A stretch of 7,543 nucleotides of DNA from Bacillota bacterium (lineage in GTDB: Bacteria > Bacillota_I > Bacilli_A > MOL361 > Turicibacteraceae). The translations under genes were made by a program, and so were the position numbers. This document shows, one piece after another, positions 1-5,863 of this stretch. The stretch covers positions 4,002-11,544 of the forward strand of contig DNGE01000112.1 of the NCBI GenBank assembly GCA_003486705.1, in the 5' to 3' direction. The stretch's first letter is position 1. Each line of letters starts with the position of its first letter. The notes under the pieces were generated by a model, which made no database searches, was not told where the DNA came from, and saw nothing but the letters and a program-made list of their open reading frames with translations.

Positions 1-1037
1 GTATCTTGTAACCATTCTAGGCTTTTCATGTATAGCGTTTGCGCTGCTTGATCGCCAATAAAGACGTTACACAAATGCTTTAAACATAAACTAACTAACG
101 GTTGATTTGGATGACTTTGCAATGCATCTTCACTCTCTTCGATAAGTGTGATTGACACTCGCTTTGGATATCGTTTCAACCAAATCATCAATGGTTTTAC
201 CATAGCCTCACCTTCAGTTGCCGCCTTTATCTGCGTACGGAAAAATTCAATTAATGGAGGGGATGACACACTATCGTTTTTAATTAACGTCTCAAGTAAG
301 TCACGTCCTTCATTGACGTAATCATAATACAATAACTGATTAATCATAAGCACTTGATCGCGTGTATTAAAGTTTATCGTAATGAACGCTAGTGCTTTTT
401 TAATGTCTCCTAAATGAAAATAACAAAAGCTACAAAAATAAGGGGTCTCACGCAGTAAGACTTTATAGTCTGGTATCTTTACTAATTTAGAAAAAAGAGT
501 TGTAATCCGCCGTACTTTTTCACCTTGTCGACTTAATTCATCGAGTTCAAAATATGTTTTTTGAGCAAGAAATTCTACTTGTTGGAGGTGATTTTGTTTG
601 AATTTTGATAATTCAATTAATTTTAACTGCGCGTATATGGCTTCTAAATTCCACCGACGCGCCCCTCTGATGACATTGACAAACTGCAAGTACCCGTGAC
701 GATTATCTTGCTTTATGGCAATAAACCATAAGATTTCTTGTTTGAGCGATACCTTTTTATCAGAAAACGTATTTGCGAATAAACGCCATAAACTTAAATT
801 CCAGGGGGCATGAATGAGTAACATCGATATTTCATTTTGAGACTGTAAAAGTTCCGTTTCATTTAGACGATTTAATTGTAAGATGTATGCTTCATCTTTT
901 GAATTTTGATATACCTTACTTAAATTATCAACCATTGGAGGATGTTGAATCAAAAAGTGATAGGCATTTTCGATTCCTTCATCATTTAATATCCTAAAGA
1001 AATGCTTTCGCAACGCATATGCTTTTAACTGCTCCAT
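1..1037 (-). CDS. Helical-repeat (TPR-like) protein of unknown function, partial at C-terminus
   Basis: The frame is uninterrupted for 345 codons from an ATG (reading MEQLKAYALRKHFF) to the left window edge, so the C-terminus is missing. An AAGGGG SD lies 10 nt before the ATG. The protein is rich in Leu, aromatic and Lys residues and seems to be built of paired amphipathic helices. Segments such as GDIKKALAFI (about 210-219) and VNEGRDLLETLI (about 241-252) have the look of TPR or related alpha-solenoid repeats. There is no signal peptide or membrane segment. A lone Cys pair (C202 and C205, FCSFC) is visible, with no second CxxC to complete a zinc site. The family is not recognised. Repeat proteins of this kind usually act as scaffolds, but that is inference. 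It is probably transcribed from its own promoter, because a long spacer separates it from the CDF gene upstream. Confidence is high that it is coding and low on function. Confidence 0.85.
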   Translation of the reverse strand, partial: MEQLKAYALRKHFFRILNDEGIENAYHFLIQHPPMVDNLSKVYQNSKDEAYILQLNRLNETELLQSQNEISMLLIHAPWNLSLWRLFANTFSDKKVSLKQEILWFIAIKQDNRHGYLQFVNVIRGARRWNLEAIYAQLKLIELSKFKQNHLQQVEFLAQKTYFELDELSRQGEKVRRITTLFSKLVKIPDYKVLLRETPYFCSFCYFHLGDIKKALAFITINFNTRDQVLMINQLLYYDYVNEGRDLLETLIKNDSVSSPPLIEFFRTQIKAATEGEAMVKPLMIWLKRYPKRVSITLIEESEDALQSHPNQPLVSLCLKHLCNVFIGDQAAQTLYMKSLEWLQD

Positions 1038-1098
1038 TTATGCAATGCCCCTTTCTTAGGTTGTTTTTTGCGCCATGATTTTATGTTAGAGTGCTTCT

Positions 1099-1127
1099 AT
1101 ATTACAACTTTAACCAACCATTTTTAA
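1099..1127 (-). promoter_or_regulatory. Candidate promoter for the gene ending upstream at 1037
   Basis: On the minus strand, TTAAAA (1122-1127, 4/6 to the -35 consensus) and TAATAT (1099-1104, 4/6 to the -10) are separated by 17 nt. The predicted leader is about 55 nt. Both hexamers are imperfect and the region is AT-rich, so a chance match is possible. Confidence 0.3.
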
Positions 1128-1143
1128 CATCTATGATTTCTCT

Positions 1144-1390
1144 GTGTTTGAACTTATTTCAAACCAGTAGCCGGCTTGAAATAGATGACATACACAGGCA
1201 TTTTAATGGTGTTTGATAATCCATCATAGCTGTGAATTCTCGCTTTTTCAAACACCTTAATCTATACAAAAAACTCCATTACTCCTTCCCACGTTACGGG
1301 CGGCTTGGCTTGCTACCCTCGTTATCCCCTCCCACAAGCATCACCTACTAAAGGCAAGTCTCACCTATAGCGTATGTTAGCTAAAACTGT
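1144..1390 (-). other. Candidate structured RNA or decayed element, with GC-rich island and nested inverted repeats
   Basis: This is part of the 583-base stretch (1038-1620) without a confident gene. Bases 1281-1340 are 36/60 G+C, against 13/60 for 1381-1440. Several arms share a GTGTTTGA core: GGTGTTTGA (1208-1216) is perfectly inverted as TCAAACACC (1248-1256), and GTGTTTGA recurs at 1144-1151. An 11-bp hairpin (1155-1165 with 1173-1183, one G-U in minus RNA) competes with a 7-bp hairpin (1146-1152 with 1158-1164) for the same strand. In the GC island GCTTG can pair with CAAGC, and CCC with GGG. The minus strand also has a 35-codon start-less open stretch ending at a TAA (1154-1156) and closed upstream by a TAG, so a degenerate coding end is an alternative. 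A group II intron fragment or mobile-element end is also possible. I recognised no specific RNA family. The strand is assumed from the neighbouring genes. Confidence 0.3.
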
Positions 1391-1432
1391 GTTATGAGTA
1401 GTTTAAAATTTATGACAACTAAAGTTTTATTC

Positions 1433-1466
1433 AAAAAAAGTTGCATGTCTAAGCTGCAACTTTTTG
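1433..1466 (-). terminator. Rho-independent terminator, potentially bidirectional
   Basis: An 11-bp inverted repeat (1435-1445 AAAAAGTTGCA with 1455-1465 TGCAACTTTTT) has a 9-nt loop. The minus strand ends in seven T residues and the plus strand in five. It lies about 155 nt beyond the stop of the CDF gene on the minus strand and most likely ends that transcript or a short RNA from this spacer. No plus-strand gene that it would serve was found. Confidence 0.75.
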
Positions 1467-1527
1467 ATTTATATTTTTTGCTGGGATTAGTTATTACTTA
1501 GAACAACAGCTTACTTGTGAACATTAT

Positions 1528-1587
1528 TTAATGAGCACCATTTCTCAATCTTTTAATTGGTTGAATATCTTTATTCAAATGATTCAT
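1528..1587 (-). CDS. Possible 19-residue mini-ORF downstream of the CDF gene
   Basis: ATG at 1587 is preceded by AGGGAGG (only 2 nt between GGAGG and ATG, which is tight) and opens a 19-codon frame reading MNHLNKDIQPIKRLRNGAH before TAA. It starts 33 nt after the CDF stop and is followed by the hairpin at 1433-1466, so it would be on the same transcript. Just past its stop, another frame reads CSQVSCCSK then stop, giving a Cys-rich look, but stops in every frame prevent joining the two without several mutations. It could be a small peptide gene, a decayed one, or chance. No family is recognised. Confidence 0.2.
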   Translation of the reverse strand: MNHLNKDIQPIKRLRNGAH

Positions 1588-1620
1588 AGCCTCCCTATTT
1601 AACATGAGTTAGTGTCACAC

Positions 1621-2523
1621 TTAATCAATATCGGGTAAAAATTCTAAATAACAATCACCCACTTTAATTTTCATTTCTGTTTCAAGTCGATGTTGAATAG
1701 ACCGCATTTCTTTTAAGGAAATTAAATCGTGTTCTGGGGTGAAATATATCCAAATCCAAAGTTTGCGTCCGGTTCGTACGACTTCAATCTCGTTTTTTAC
1801 AATGCCATGGTGCTCTAAGATACGTTGCGTTGCCTCATTGATTACATCTAAGATTTCATCTTCTGGCGCAAAGAGAAAGATATCTTTACAGCTACTAATA
1901 ATAGTCTTGAATGGCACGGGTAACATAAAGCACGCTAATAAAATGGATAAAAGTGGGTCAATGTATGGTGTTAGGTTATTTAAAAATGATGTTTGAACGA
2001 GATTAGGTAATAAAAATCCAATCCCTAATGCTAAACTAATGCCTGCATCTAAAATCCATTGCTTAATTTCGAGACTGATGTACGGTGAGTTAATTTTTTT
2101 GTTAATTGAGGTTAAATATGTCATGAGTAGCAAACTTAATAAGGTTGAGAATATTTCAAAATAGGAAATTAAATTGTGTTGAATAATGACGCCACCTTGT
2201 AGGATTAATTGAATACTTGTGACCATAATCCCAATCGTTACGCTGACCATCATGATGCCTTTTAATAAAATAAGTAAGGTTTCCACTTGTCCGTAACCAA
2301 ACGGTTGCTTTTGGGTAAAGGTTTTATAAATTAGTGGTAAGATATTGATTGAAATCATGGTCATGACAAGCTCTAGTGTATCAAATACAGCATCCATTAA
2401 GACCGCTTGTGACTTCGTTAATATAGACATGACGAGTTCAATTAAAACAAATAATAAACTAACACCAAACAAAACAGTTAGTGCTTTTTTCTCTTGAGAT
2501 AATAATAACTTATTAAATCCCAT
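1621..2523 (-). CDS. Cation diffusion facilitator (CDF) family metal exporter
   Basis: This is a membrane antiporter expected to export a divalent metal (Zn, Mn, Fe, Co or similar) in exchange for protons. The 300-residue product has six hydrophobic segments (about 14-34, 40-66, 82-105, 118-140, 152-172, 186-206) and a cytoplasmic C-terminal domain of about 85 residues, the usual CDF plan and length. TM2 carries D44xxxD48 (MDAVFD), the loop has the family FGYGQVE motif (about 75-81), TM5 carries D159 and TM6 the YIDPLLS Asp (189). The TM5 partner of D159, normally His, Asp or Asn, is Gln155, so the metal cannot be assigned. The start was chosen at codon 21 of a longer frame because ATGAGGGGAACT gives a good GAGGGG SD there. 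The ATG at 2583 (320 aa) has only a weak AGG. The gene is divergent from the MgtC-family gene, suggesting shared metal-responsive control (inference). Confidence 0.9.
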   Translation of the reverse strand: MGFNKLLLSQEKKALTVLFGVSLLFVLIELVMSILTKSQAVLMDAVFDTLELVMTMISINILPLIYKTFTQKQPFGYGQVETLLILLKGIMMVSVTIGIMVTSIQLILQGGVIIQHNLISYFEIFSTLLSLLLMTYLTSINKKINSPYISLEIKQWILDAGISLALGIGFLLPNLVQTSFLNNLTPYIDPLLSILLACFMLPVPFKTIISSCKDIFLFAPEDEILDVINEATQRILEHHGIVKNEIEVVRTGRKLWIWIYFTPEHDLISLKEMRSIQHRLETEMKIKVGDCYLEFLPDID

Positions 2524-2625
2524 AGTTCCCCTCATTTTCTTCTCTAAATCTCTCGTATCTCTATTGTATGAAGAAGTTTTCATTTGGTGCCTATGTTTTT
2601 TTGAAATAATAAATATTTATGTCTG

Positions 2626-2652
2626 TTGACTCATATAGTTTAGTAGACAGAA
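2626..2652 (+). promoter_or_regulatory. Candidate promoter of the MgtC-family gene, overlapping the divergent promoter
   Basis: TTGACT (2626-2631, 5/6) and CAGAAT (2648-2653, 4/6) are separated by 16 nt on the plus strand. The hexamers interlock with those of the minus-strand CDF promoter, so the two polymerases could not bind together. The -10 is weak and would need help from a regulator. The predicted leader is about 55 nt. Confidence 0.35.
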
Positions 2653-2660
2653 TCTGACAA
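2632..2660 (-). promoter_or_regulatory. Promoter of the CDF exporter gene
   Basis: TTGTCA (2655-2660, 5/6) and TATATG (2632-2637) lie on the minus strand with exactly 17 nt between them. Transcription would start around 2625, giving a leader of roughly 100 nt to the preferred start or about 40 nt to the upstream ATG. The -35 overlaps the inverted repeat at 2654-2669, so a repressor bound there would block it. Confidence 0.55.
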
Positions 2661-2715
2661 CCATGTCAGCTTTAATAAATGAGAAAACAATTCATGCTAT
2701 TATGGGGGGATTTGA

Positions 2716-3402
2716 ATGGATTTACACACGTTAATCGAATGCTCAGTTCGTGTCATGCTCGCGATGTTTATTGGGGGCACCATCGGGTGGGAGCGTGAAA
2801 GCACACATCGTCCTGCAGGATTTCGCACGCATATGCTTGTGGCTGTTGGCGCTTGTGTGATTATGCAACTTGGCGAATATACCACAAATAAATATGCATC
2901 TGTTACGACACTTGACCCGCAAAGACTTGGGGCACAAGTCATATCTGGCATTGGGTTTTTAGGTGCAGGAACTATTATGCGAGAAGGATTGACCATAAAA
3001 GGACTGACCACCGCAGCTAGTTTGTGGGTTGTTGCCTGTTTAGGTCTTGCCGTTGGCGCAGGCGCTTATGCCATTGTGATTGTTGGCTTTATCGCTATTT
3101 TTTCAACACTCACGATTTTTGAACGTGCCTCATTATTTGTTCGTGGTGGAAAATTTACACGTTTTTACGTTCGCATTCAGTGCAGTGATACGCCTCTCGT
3201 TATGAAACACATTCATACGGTCGCTAATGAAAATAATGCTGAGATTTCTGATTTACAATTAAAAATTCTTAGTGATAATATGAAAGAAATCTCATTTCGT
3301 TTTTCATCCACTAAGTCTGCTAATCACGTTGATTTTACAGAATTATTTTTAGACCTTGCCCATGTTGCTGATGTTACCTCTATTAAAATGAATGAATTCT
3401 AA
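2716..3402 (+). CDS. MgtC/SapB family membrane protein
   Basis: The 228-residue protein belongs to the MgtC/SapB family, linked to Mg2+ limitation, membrane potential control and virulence in studied bacteria; its biochemical role is still debated. Family hallmarks are clear: GWERE (24-28), RPAGFRTH (32-39), LGAQVISGIGFLGAGT (71-86) and GLTTAASLWVVACLGLAVGAG (96-116). The N-terminal 140 residues form about five hydrophobic segments, and residues 148-228 form a soluble ACT-like C-terminal domain. Length is normal for the C-domain-bearing form. ATG follows GGGGGG with a 6-nt gap (ATTTGA). It is the only plus-strand gene in the window, divergent from the CDF exporter and ending at a terminator shared with the convergent SprT-like gene. 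A role with the exporter in divalent-cation homeostasis is inference. Confidence 0.93.
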   Translation: MDLHTLIECSVRVMLAMFIGGTIGWERESTHRPAGFRTHMLVAVGACVIMQLGEYTTNKYASVTTLDPQRLGAQVISGIGFLGAGTIMREGLTIKGLTTAASLWVVACLGLAVGAGAYAIVIVGFIAIFSTLTIFERASLFVRGGKFTRFYVRIQCSDTPLVMKHIHTVANENNAEISDLQLKILSDNMKEISFRFSSTKSANHVDFTELFLDLAHVADVTSIKMNEF

Positions 3403-3431
3403 AAAGTCCCTCAACCAAAGGAGGGACTTTT
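3402..3431. terminator. Bidirectional rho-independent terminator between convergent genes
   Basis: AAAAGTCCCTC (3402-3412) is perfectly inverted as GAGGGACTTTT (3421-3431) with an 8-nt loop. It directly follows the MgtC-family stop, and one arm overlaps the TAA of the SprT-like gene (3430-3432). Tails are four T on the plus strand and five T on the minus strand, so it can end both transcripts. Confidence 0.9.
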
Positions 3432-4050
3432 AATATGGCTCGGTTACAACTTCTTCGTAAGCCTTTAACTGTTTTGATTCGCATTCGGCACACATATACC
3501 GATGATCACCACTTAATACCTCTTTATAGCGCGGCGTACGAATGACATAGCGGGTTACTTCATGACAACCACAACACTCAATCGAATAATAAGTTTGCGT
3601 TATCACAAGCGGGTTATCCGGATCGGCATGAATAGCATAGTCTGCATGCGTTATTTTCCCACCTAACAACGTCACATACTCCTTAAACTGTTTGCCATGC
3701 GTGCCATCATCGTGCAAAAGCAAACATAAATAATGCGCATACTCATGAATCACCACTTCCTTTAATTGCTCATAACTTGCATACATTAAAACCCGCGTCG
3801 AAAAACGAAGGTCATAATTTTCAAACTCGACCGCCTCCTCATACGTTAATCCTAAATCATTTAGCGTCTGTGCGTCAGGAAATTCCTCCATTAAAGACAT
3901 GGCGCGCGTGGTATATTTAAGCGTGTGCCGGCACGTAGCAAGCACTTGTTTCATACGACTTGTCAGGCTGATTTTTAGATTAAAAAGTGGCACGCCTGAT
4001 TGCTTTTCTAACTCATTTACCATTAGTTCTACATCATCTAATGTCCACAA
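3430..4050 (-). CDS. SprT-like zinc metalloprotein
   Basis: This is a 206-residue protein of the SprT/SprT-like family, related to the protease domain of eukaryotic Spartan (SPRTN), which clears DNA-protein crosslinks. The bacterial role is not settled. HEYAH (102-106) gives the HExxH zinc site and catalytic Glu103, and H118 in THGKQF is the expected third ligand. A C-terminal zinc ribbon is visible as C159xxC162 and C187xxC190. No signal peptide is seen, so it is cytoplasmic. The start is assigned to a TTG followed by TGG-ACA because GGGGGG sits 6 nt before it. A longer TTG-started frame from 4104 (224 aa) has no comparable SD and reads through that G-run. It is convergent with the MgtC-family gene and preceded by the terminator of the next gene, so it is probably monocistronic. 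Confidence 0.88.
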   Translation of the reverse strand: MWTLDDVELMVNELEKQSGVPLFNLKISLTSRMKQVLATCRHTLKYTTRAMSLMEEFPDAQTLNDLGLTYEEAVEFENYDLRFSTRVLMYASYEQLKEVVIHEYAHYLCLLLHDDGTHGKQFKEYVTLLGGKITHADYAIHADPDNPLVITQTYYSIECCGCHEVTRYVIRTPRYKEVLSGDHRYMCAECESKQLKAYEEVVTEPY

Positions 4051-4098
4051 AAAAATCCCCCCAGATCTTTTGAACTTATTCTTTTGTCTGTACACATC

Positions 4099-4128
4099 AT
4101 ACAAACATGTAGAAAATAGTTTAAAAAG
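4099..4128 (-). promoter_or_regulatory. Weak candidate promoter of the SprT-like gene
   Basis: On the minus strand TATGAT (5/6 to the -10) lies about 18 nt after TTTAAA (4/6 to the -35), immediately downstream of the U-tract of the preceding terminator. The position fits an independent transcript starting near 4090, but the -35 is in AT-rich sequence and may be chance. Confidence 0.3.
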
Positions 4129-4157
4129 AAGGTAAGTCTGTGTAGACTTACCTCTTT
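4127..4157 (-). terminator. Rho-independent terminator of the 4199-4750 gene
   Basis: GGTAAGTCT (4131-4139) is perfectly inverted as AGACTTACC (4144-4152) around a 4-nt loop, extended by one further A-T pair. Read on the minus strand it ends in TTCTTTTT, 45 nt after the stop of the upstream gene. Confidence 0.88.
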
Positions 4158-4198
4158 ACTAAAATACGTTATGACATCTCATTAAAATATGACCCTTA

Positions 4199-4750
4199 TT
4201 AGGCATAATAATCAAATAAAACTTCTAATTCATTTCGTTGAAGGTCGCCCTCTTGTGTACCAACAATCCGTTGAAGTCCAAATAAGTACTCCCGCTGCAT
4301 CTTCGTCAATAAATAATCTAATATATCATCCGTTTCAATATATAAAAGTGGATTGGTGTTCAATATGATTTCAATGAGTGGTACTTTCATTAATTCGCCC
4401 TCAAACTCTAAATCATAATCCATTATTTTAGAAATGACGCGTGGACCTTCTCGTTTCTCATTTACTTTTTTGATTGACCAAATCACTGAAATCGCAACAG
4501 GTTTACCATCATGATGAAGCGGATGAAAAAAATAACCTTTCTCACCATATACACCTTTGCTTTGTCTAAAGCTAACCATATCATCCATCACTTCATATGT
4601 ATCGAGCGTATGAACCCATTTTTTCAATTGCTTTGTTGCTTTATTTGCGTATTTGCTCATCATGCGACAATCTGCCCAAACATAATATCGCACCACAGAT
4701 GTACTAAAATACTCTTTCAATGTCTCAACCACATTTGTAACGATTGACAT
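4199..4750 (-). CDS. Conserved-looking soluble protein of unknown function
   Basis: The product has 183 residues and is not recognised. It is mixed alpha/beta in appearance and acidic towards the C-terminus (QEGDLQRNELEVLFDYYA), with no signal peptide, membrane segment, Cys motif or nucleotide-binding motif. Two aromatic-rich stretches (RYYVWADCRMM, 21-31; GYFFHPLHHDGKP, 72-84) with a local His cluster (H76, H79, H80) stand out, but no known metal-site spacing is met. The start is ATG at 4750: GGGGG lies 7 nt upstream, whereas a GTG two codons earlier sits directly against that SD. It has its own terminator and a 156-nt upstream spacer, so it appears monocistronic. The frame, SD and terminator support a real gene; function is unknown. 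Confidence 0.75.
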   Translation of the reverse strand: MSIVTNVVETLKEYFSTSVVRYYVWADCRMMSKYANKATKQLKKWVHTLDTYEVMDDMVSFRQSKGVYGEKGYFFHPLHHDGKPVAISVIWSIKKVNEKREGPRVISKIMDYDLEFEGELMKVPLIEIILNTNPLLYIETDDILDYLLTKMQREYLFGLQRIVGTQEGDLQRNELEVLFDYYA

Positions 4751-4875
4751 ATCCACTCCCCCACTTCCACTTTAATAATCCAATCTATAATAAATCTTAT
4801 GACGAAATAAATAAATTCTTGCTAATAATTTACAAAAACATTGAATCTCTTGCTGCGATTGTTATGGAAGCATAA

Positions 4876-4904
4876 TAAAACGCCACCTACACGGCGGCGT
4901 TTTA
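4876..4904 (-). terminator. Rho-independent terminator of the transketolase operon
   Basis: TAAAACGCC (4876-4884) is inverted as GGCGTTTTA (4896-4904). The stem continues with CC/GG after a single A-C mismatch, leaving a 5-nt loop. It lies just past the TAA of the C-subunit gene. The minus-strand tail is TTTTATTAT. The plus-strand tail is also T-rich, but no plus-strand gene leads into it. Confidence 0.85.
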
Positions 4905-4905
4905 T

Positions 4906-5862
4906 TTATTTTAGCGATTGATTTGTTATCACACTTTTAATCGCTGCTTTTAATTTATGACTGGAGAAGCCAAAGTGTTCTAACAATTCAGCTGCAGGAC
5001 CTGAAAATCCGTACTCATCGTTAACCCCAATTTTGTAAACTGGTACAGGGTGAGTGTCGATGATTGCATCAATCACTGCATCTCCTAGTCCACCATACAC
5101 ATAATGCTCTTCGACGGTTATGATACGCCCTGTTTCTTTTGCTGCTTGTTGCAATAATGCTTTATCAATAGGTTTAATTGTATGGATATTAATAACGCGT
5201 ACTGAAATGCCTTCTTCTTTTAACTCATCAGCTGCTTGCAGCACTTCACTTACCGGTAAACCGGTAACAACGACTGTTATGTCGACACCTTCTCGCAATA
5301 CGATTCCTTTACCGAGTTCAAATTTATAATCTGCATGATCATTAATAACAGGAACGGGTAGACGTCCAAAACGAAGATAGACCGGTCCGTCATGTTCAAT
5401 TGCTGCTTTTACACAAGCTCTTGCTTCTACATCATCACTTGGATTTAAGATGACCATTTTCGGAATGGTGCGCATGAGTGCGATATCTTCATTACACTGG
5501 TGAGTCGCACCATCTTCACCGACTGATACCCCCGCGTGGGTAGCACCAATTTTAACATTTAAATGCGGATACCCGACACTATTACGAATTTGTTCAAATG
5601 CGCGTCCCGCTGCAAAAATCGCAAAGGATGAAGCGAATGGAATCATCCCGGTTGCGGCGAGTCCCGCTGCAACGCCAATCATATTTGCTTCTGCAATCCC
5701 GCAGTCTACAAATCGTTCTGGACATGCTTTTTTAAAGTTAATTGTTTTGGTCGCATGTGCTAAGTCAGCGTCTAGCACCACTAAGTTTTTATAAACACTT
5801 GAAAGTTCCGCTAAGCAATTTCCATAACTATCACGGGTGGCAATTTTTTTCACATCAGTCAT
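4906..5862 (-). CDS. tkt: Transketolase, C-terminal subunit
   Basis: This is the second half of a split transketolase (COG3958 type). With the N-terminal subunit it would transfer two-carbon ketol units between pentose-phosphate sugars in the cytoplasm. The 318 residues hold the pyrimidine-binding domain (about 4-170), with the catalytic Glu58 in CGIAEAN that activates thiamine diphosphate, the conserved H109 and GVSVGEDGATHQ (111-122), and the C-terminal domain (about 185-305) with VEEHYVYGGLGDAV. Length and motifs are normal for this subunit, and nothing catalytic is missing. The ATG follows the N-subunit stop by 1 nt, and its GGAGG lies inside the last codons of that gene, which suggests coupled translation and equal subunit supply. 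1-deoxyxylulose-5-phosphate synthase is related but is one longer chain with different motifs. Confidence 0.95.
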   Translation of the reverse strand: MTDVKKIATRDSYGNCLAELSSVYKNLVVLDADLAHATKTINFKKACPERFVDCGIAEANMIGVAAGLAATGMIPFASSFAIFAAGRAFEQIRNSVGYPHLNVKIGATHAGVSVGEDGATHQCNEDIALMRTIPKMVILNPSDDVEARACVKAAIEHDGPVYLRFGRLPVPVINDHADYKFELGKGIVLREGVDITVVVTGLPVSEVLQAADELKEEGISVRVINIHTIKPIDKALLQQAAKETGRIITVEEHYVYGGLGDAVIDAIIDTHPVPVYKIGVNDEYGFSGPAAELLEHFGFSSHKLKAAIKSVITNQSLK

Positions 5863-5863
5863 T

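Larger units (their letters stand above)
2622..2669. promoter_or_regulatory. Two inverted repeats in the divergent CDF/mgtC spacer (putative operators)
   Basis: The first repeat is TCTGTTGACT (2622-2631) with AGTAGACAGA (2642-2651), 8 of 10 positions matching, with centre-to-centre spacing suited to a dimeric regulator. The second is a perfect 6-4-6 repeat, CTGACA (2654-2659) with TGTCAG (2664-2669), covering the -35 of the CDF promoter. Neither matches a consensus I know (Fur, PerR, MntR, AdcR, CzrA), so the regulator is not named. Confidence 0.4.

Noticed and set aside
1261..1400. Match to known riboswitches or T-box leaders
   Set aside because: I looked for T-box, cobalamin, SAM, Mg (M-box), Mn (yybP-ykoY), NiCo and THF core motifs from memory; only a short GGTGAGAC resemblance was found, not a full core.
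1739..1996. 85-codon plus-strand frame opposite the CDF gene
   Set aside because: It is antisense to the conserved C-terminal half of the exporter and has no supporting SD or promoter.
2743..2937. Open frames antisense to the MgtC-family gene
   Set aside because: They overlap a strongly conserved family protein on the other strand and have no SD of their own; they are shadows.
4757..4875. Possible promoter in the spacer upstream of the 4199-4750 gene
   Set aside because: AT-rich sequence gives many weak -10-like matches (TATTAT) but no -35 at proper spacing that I would defend.
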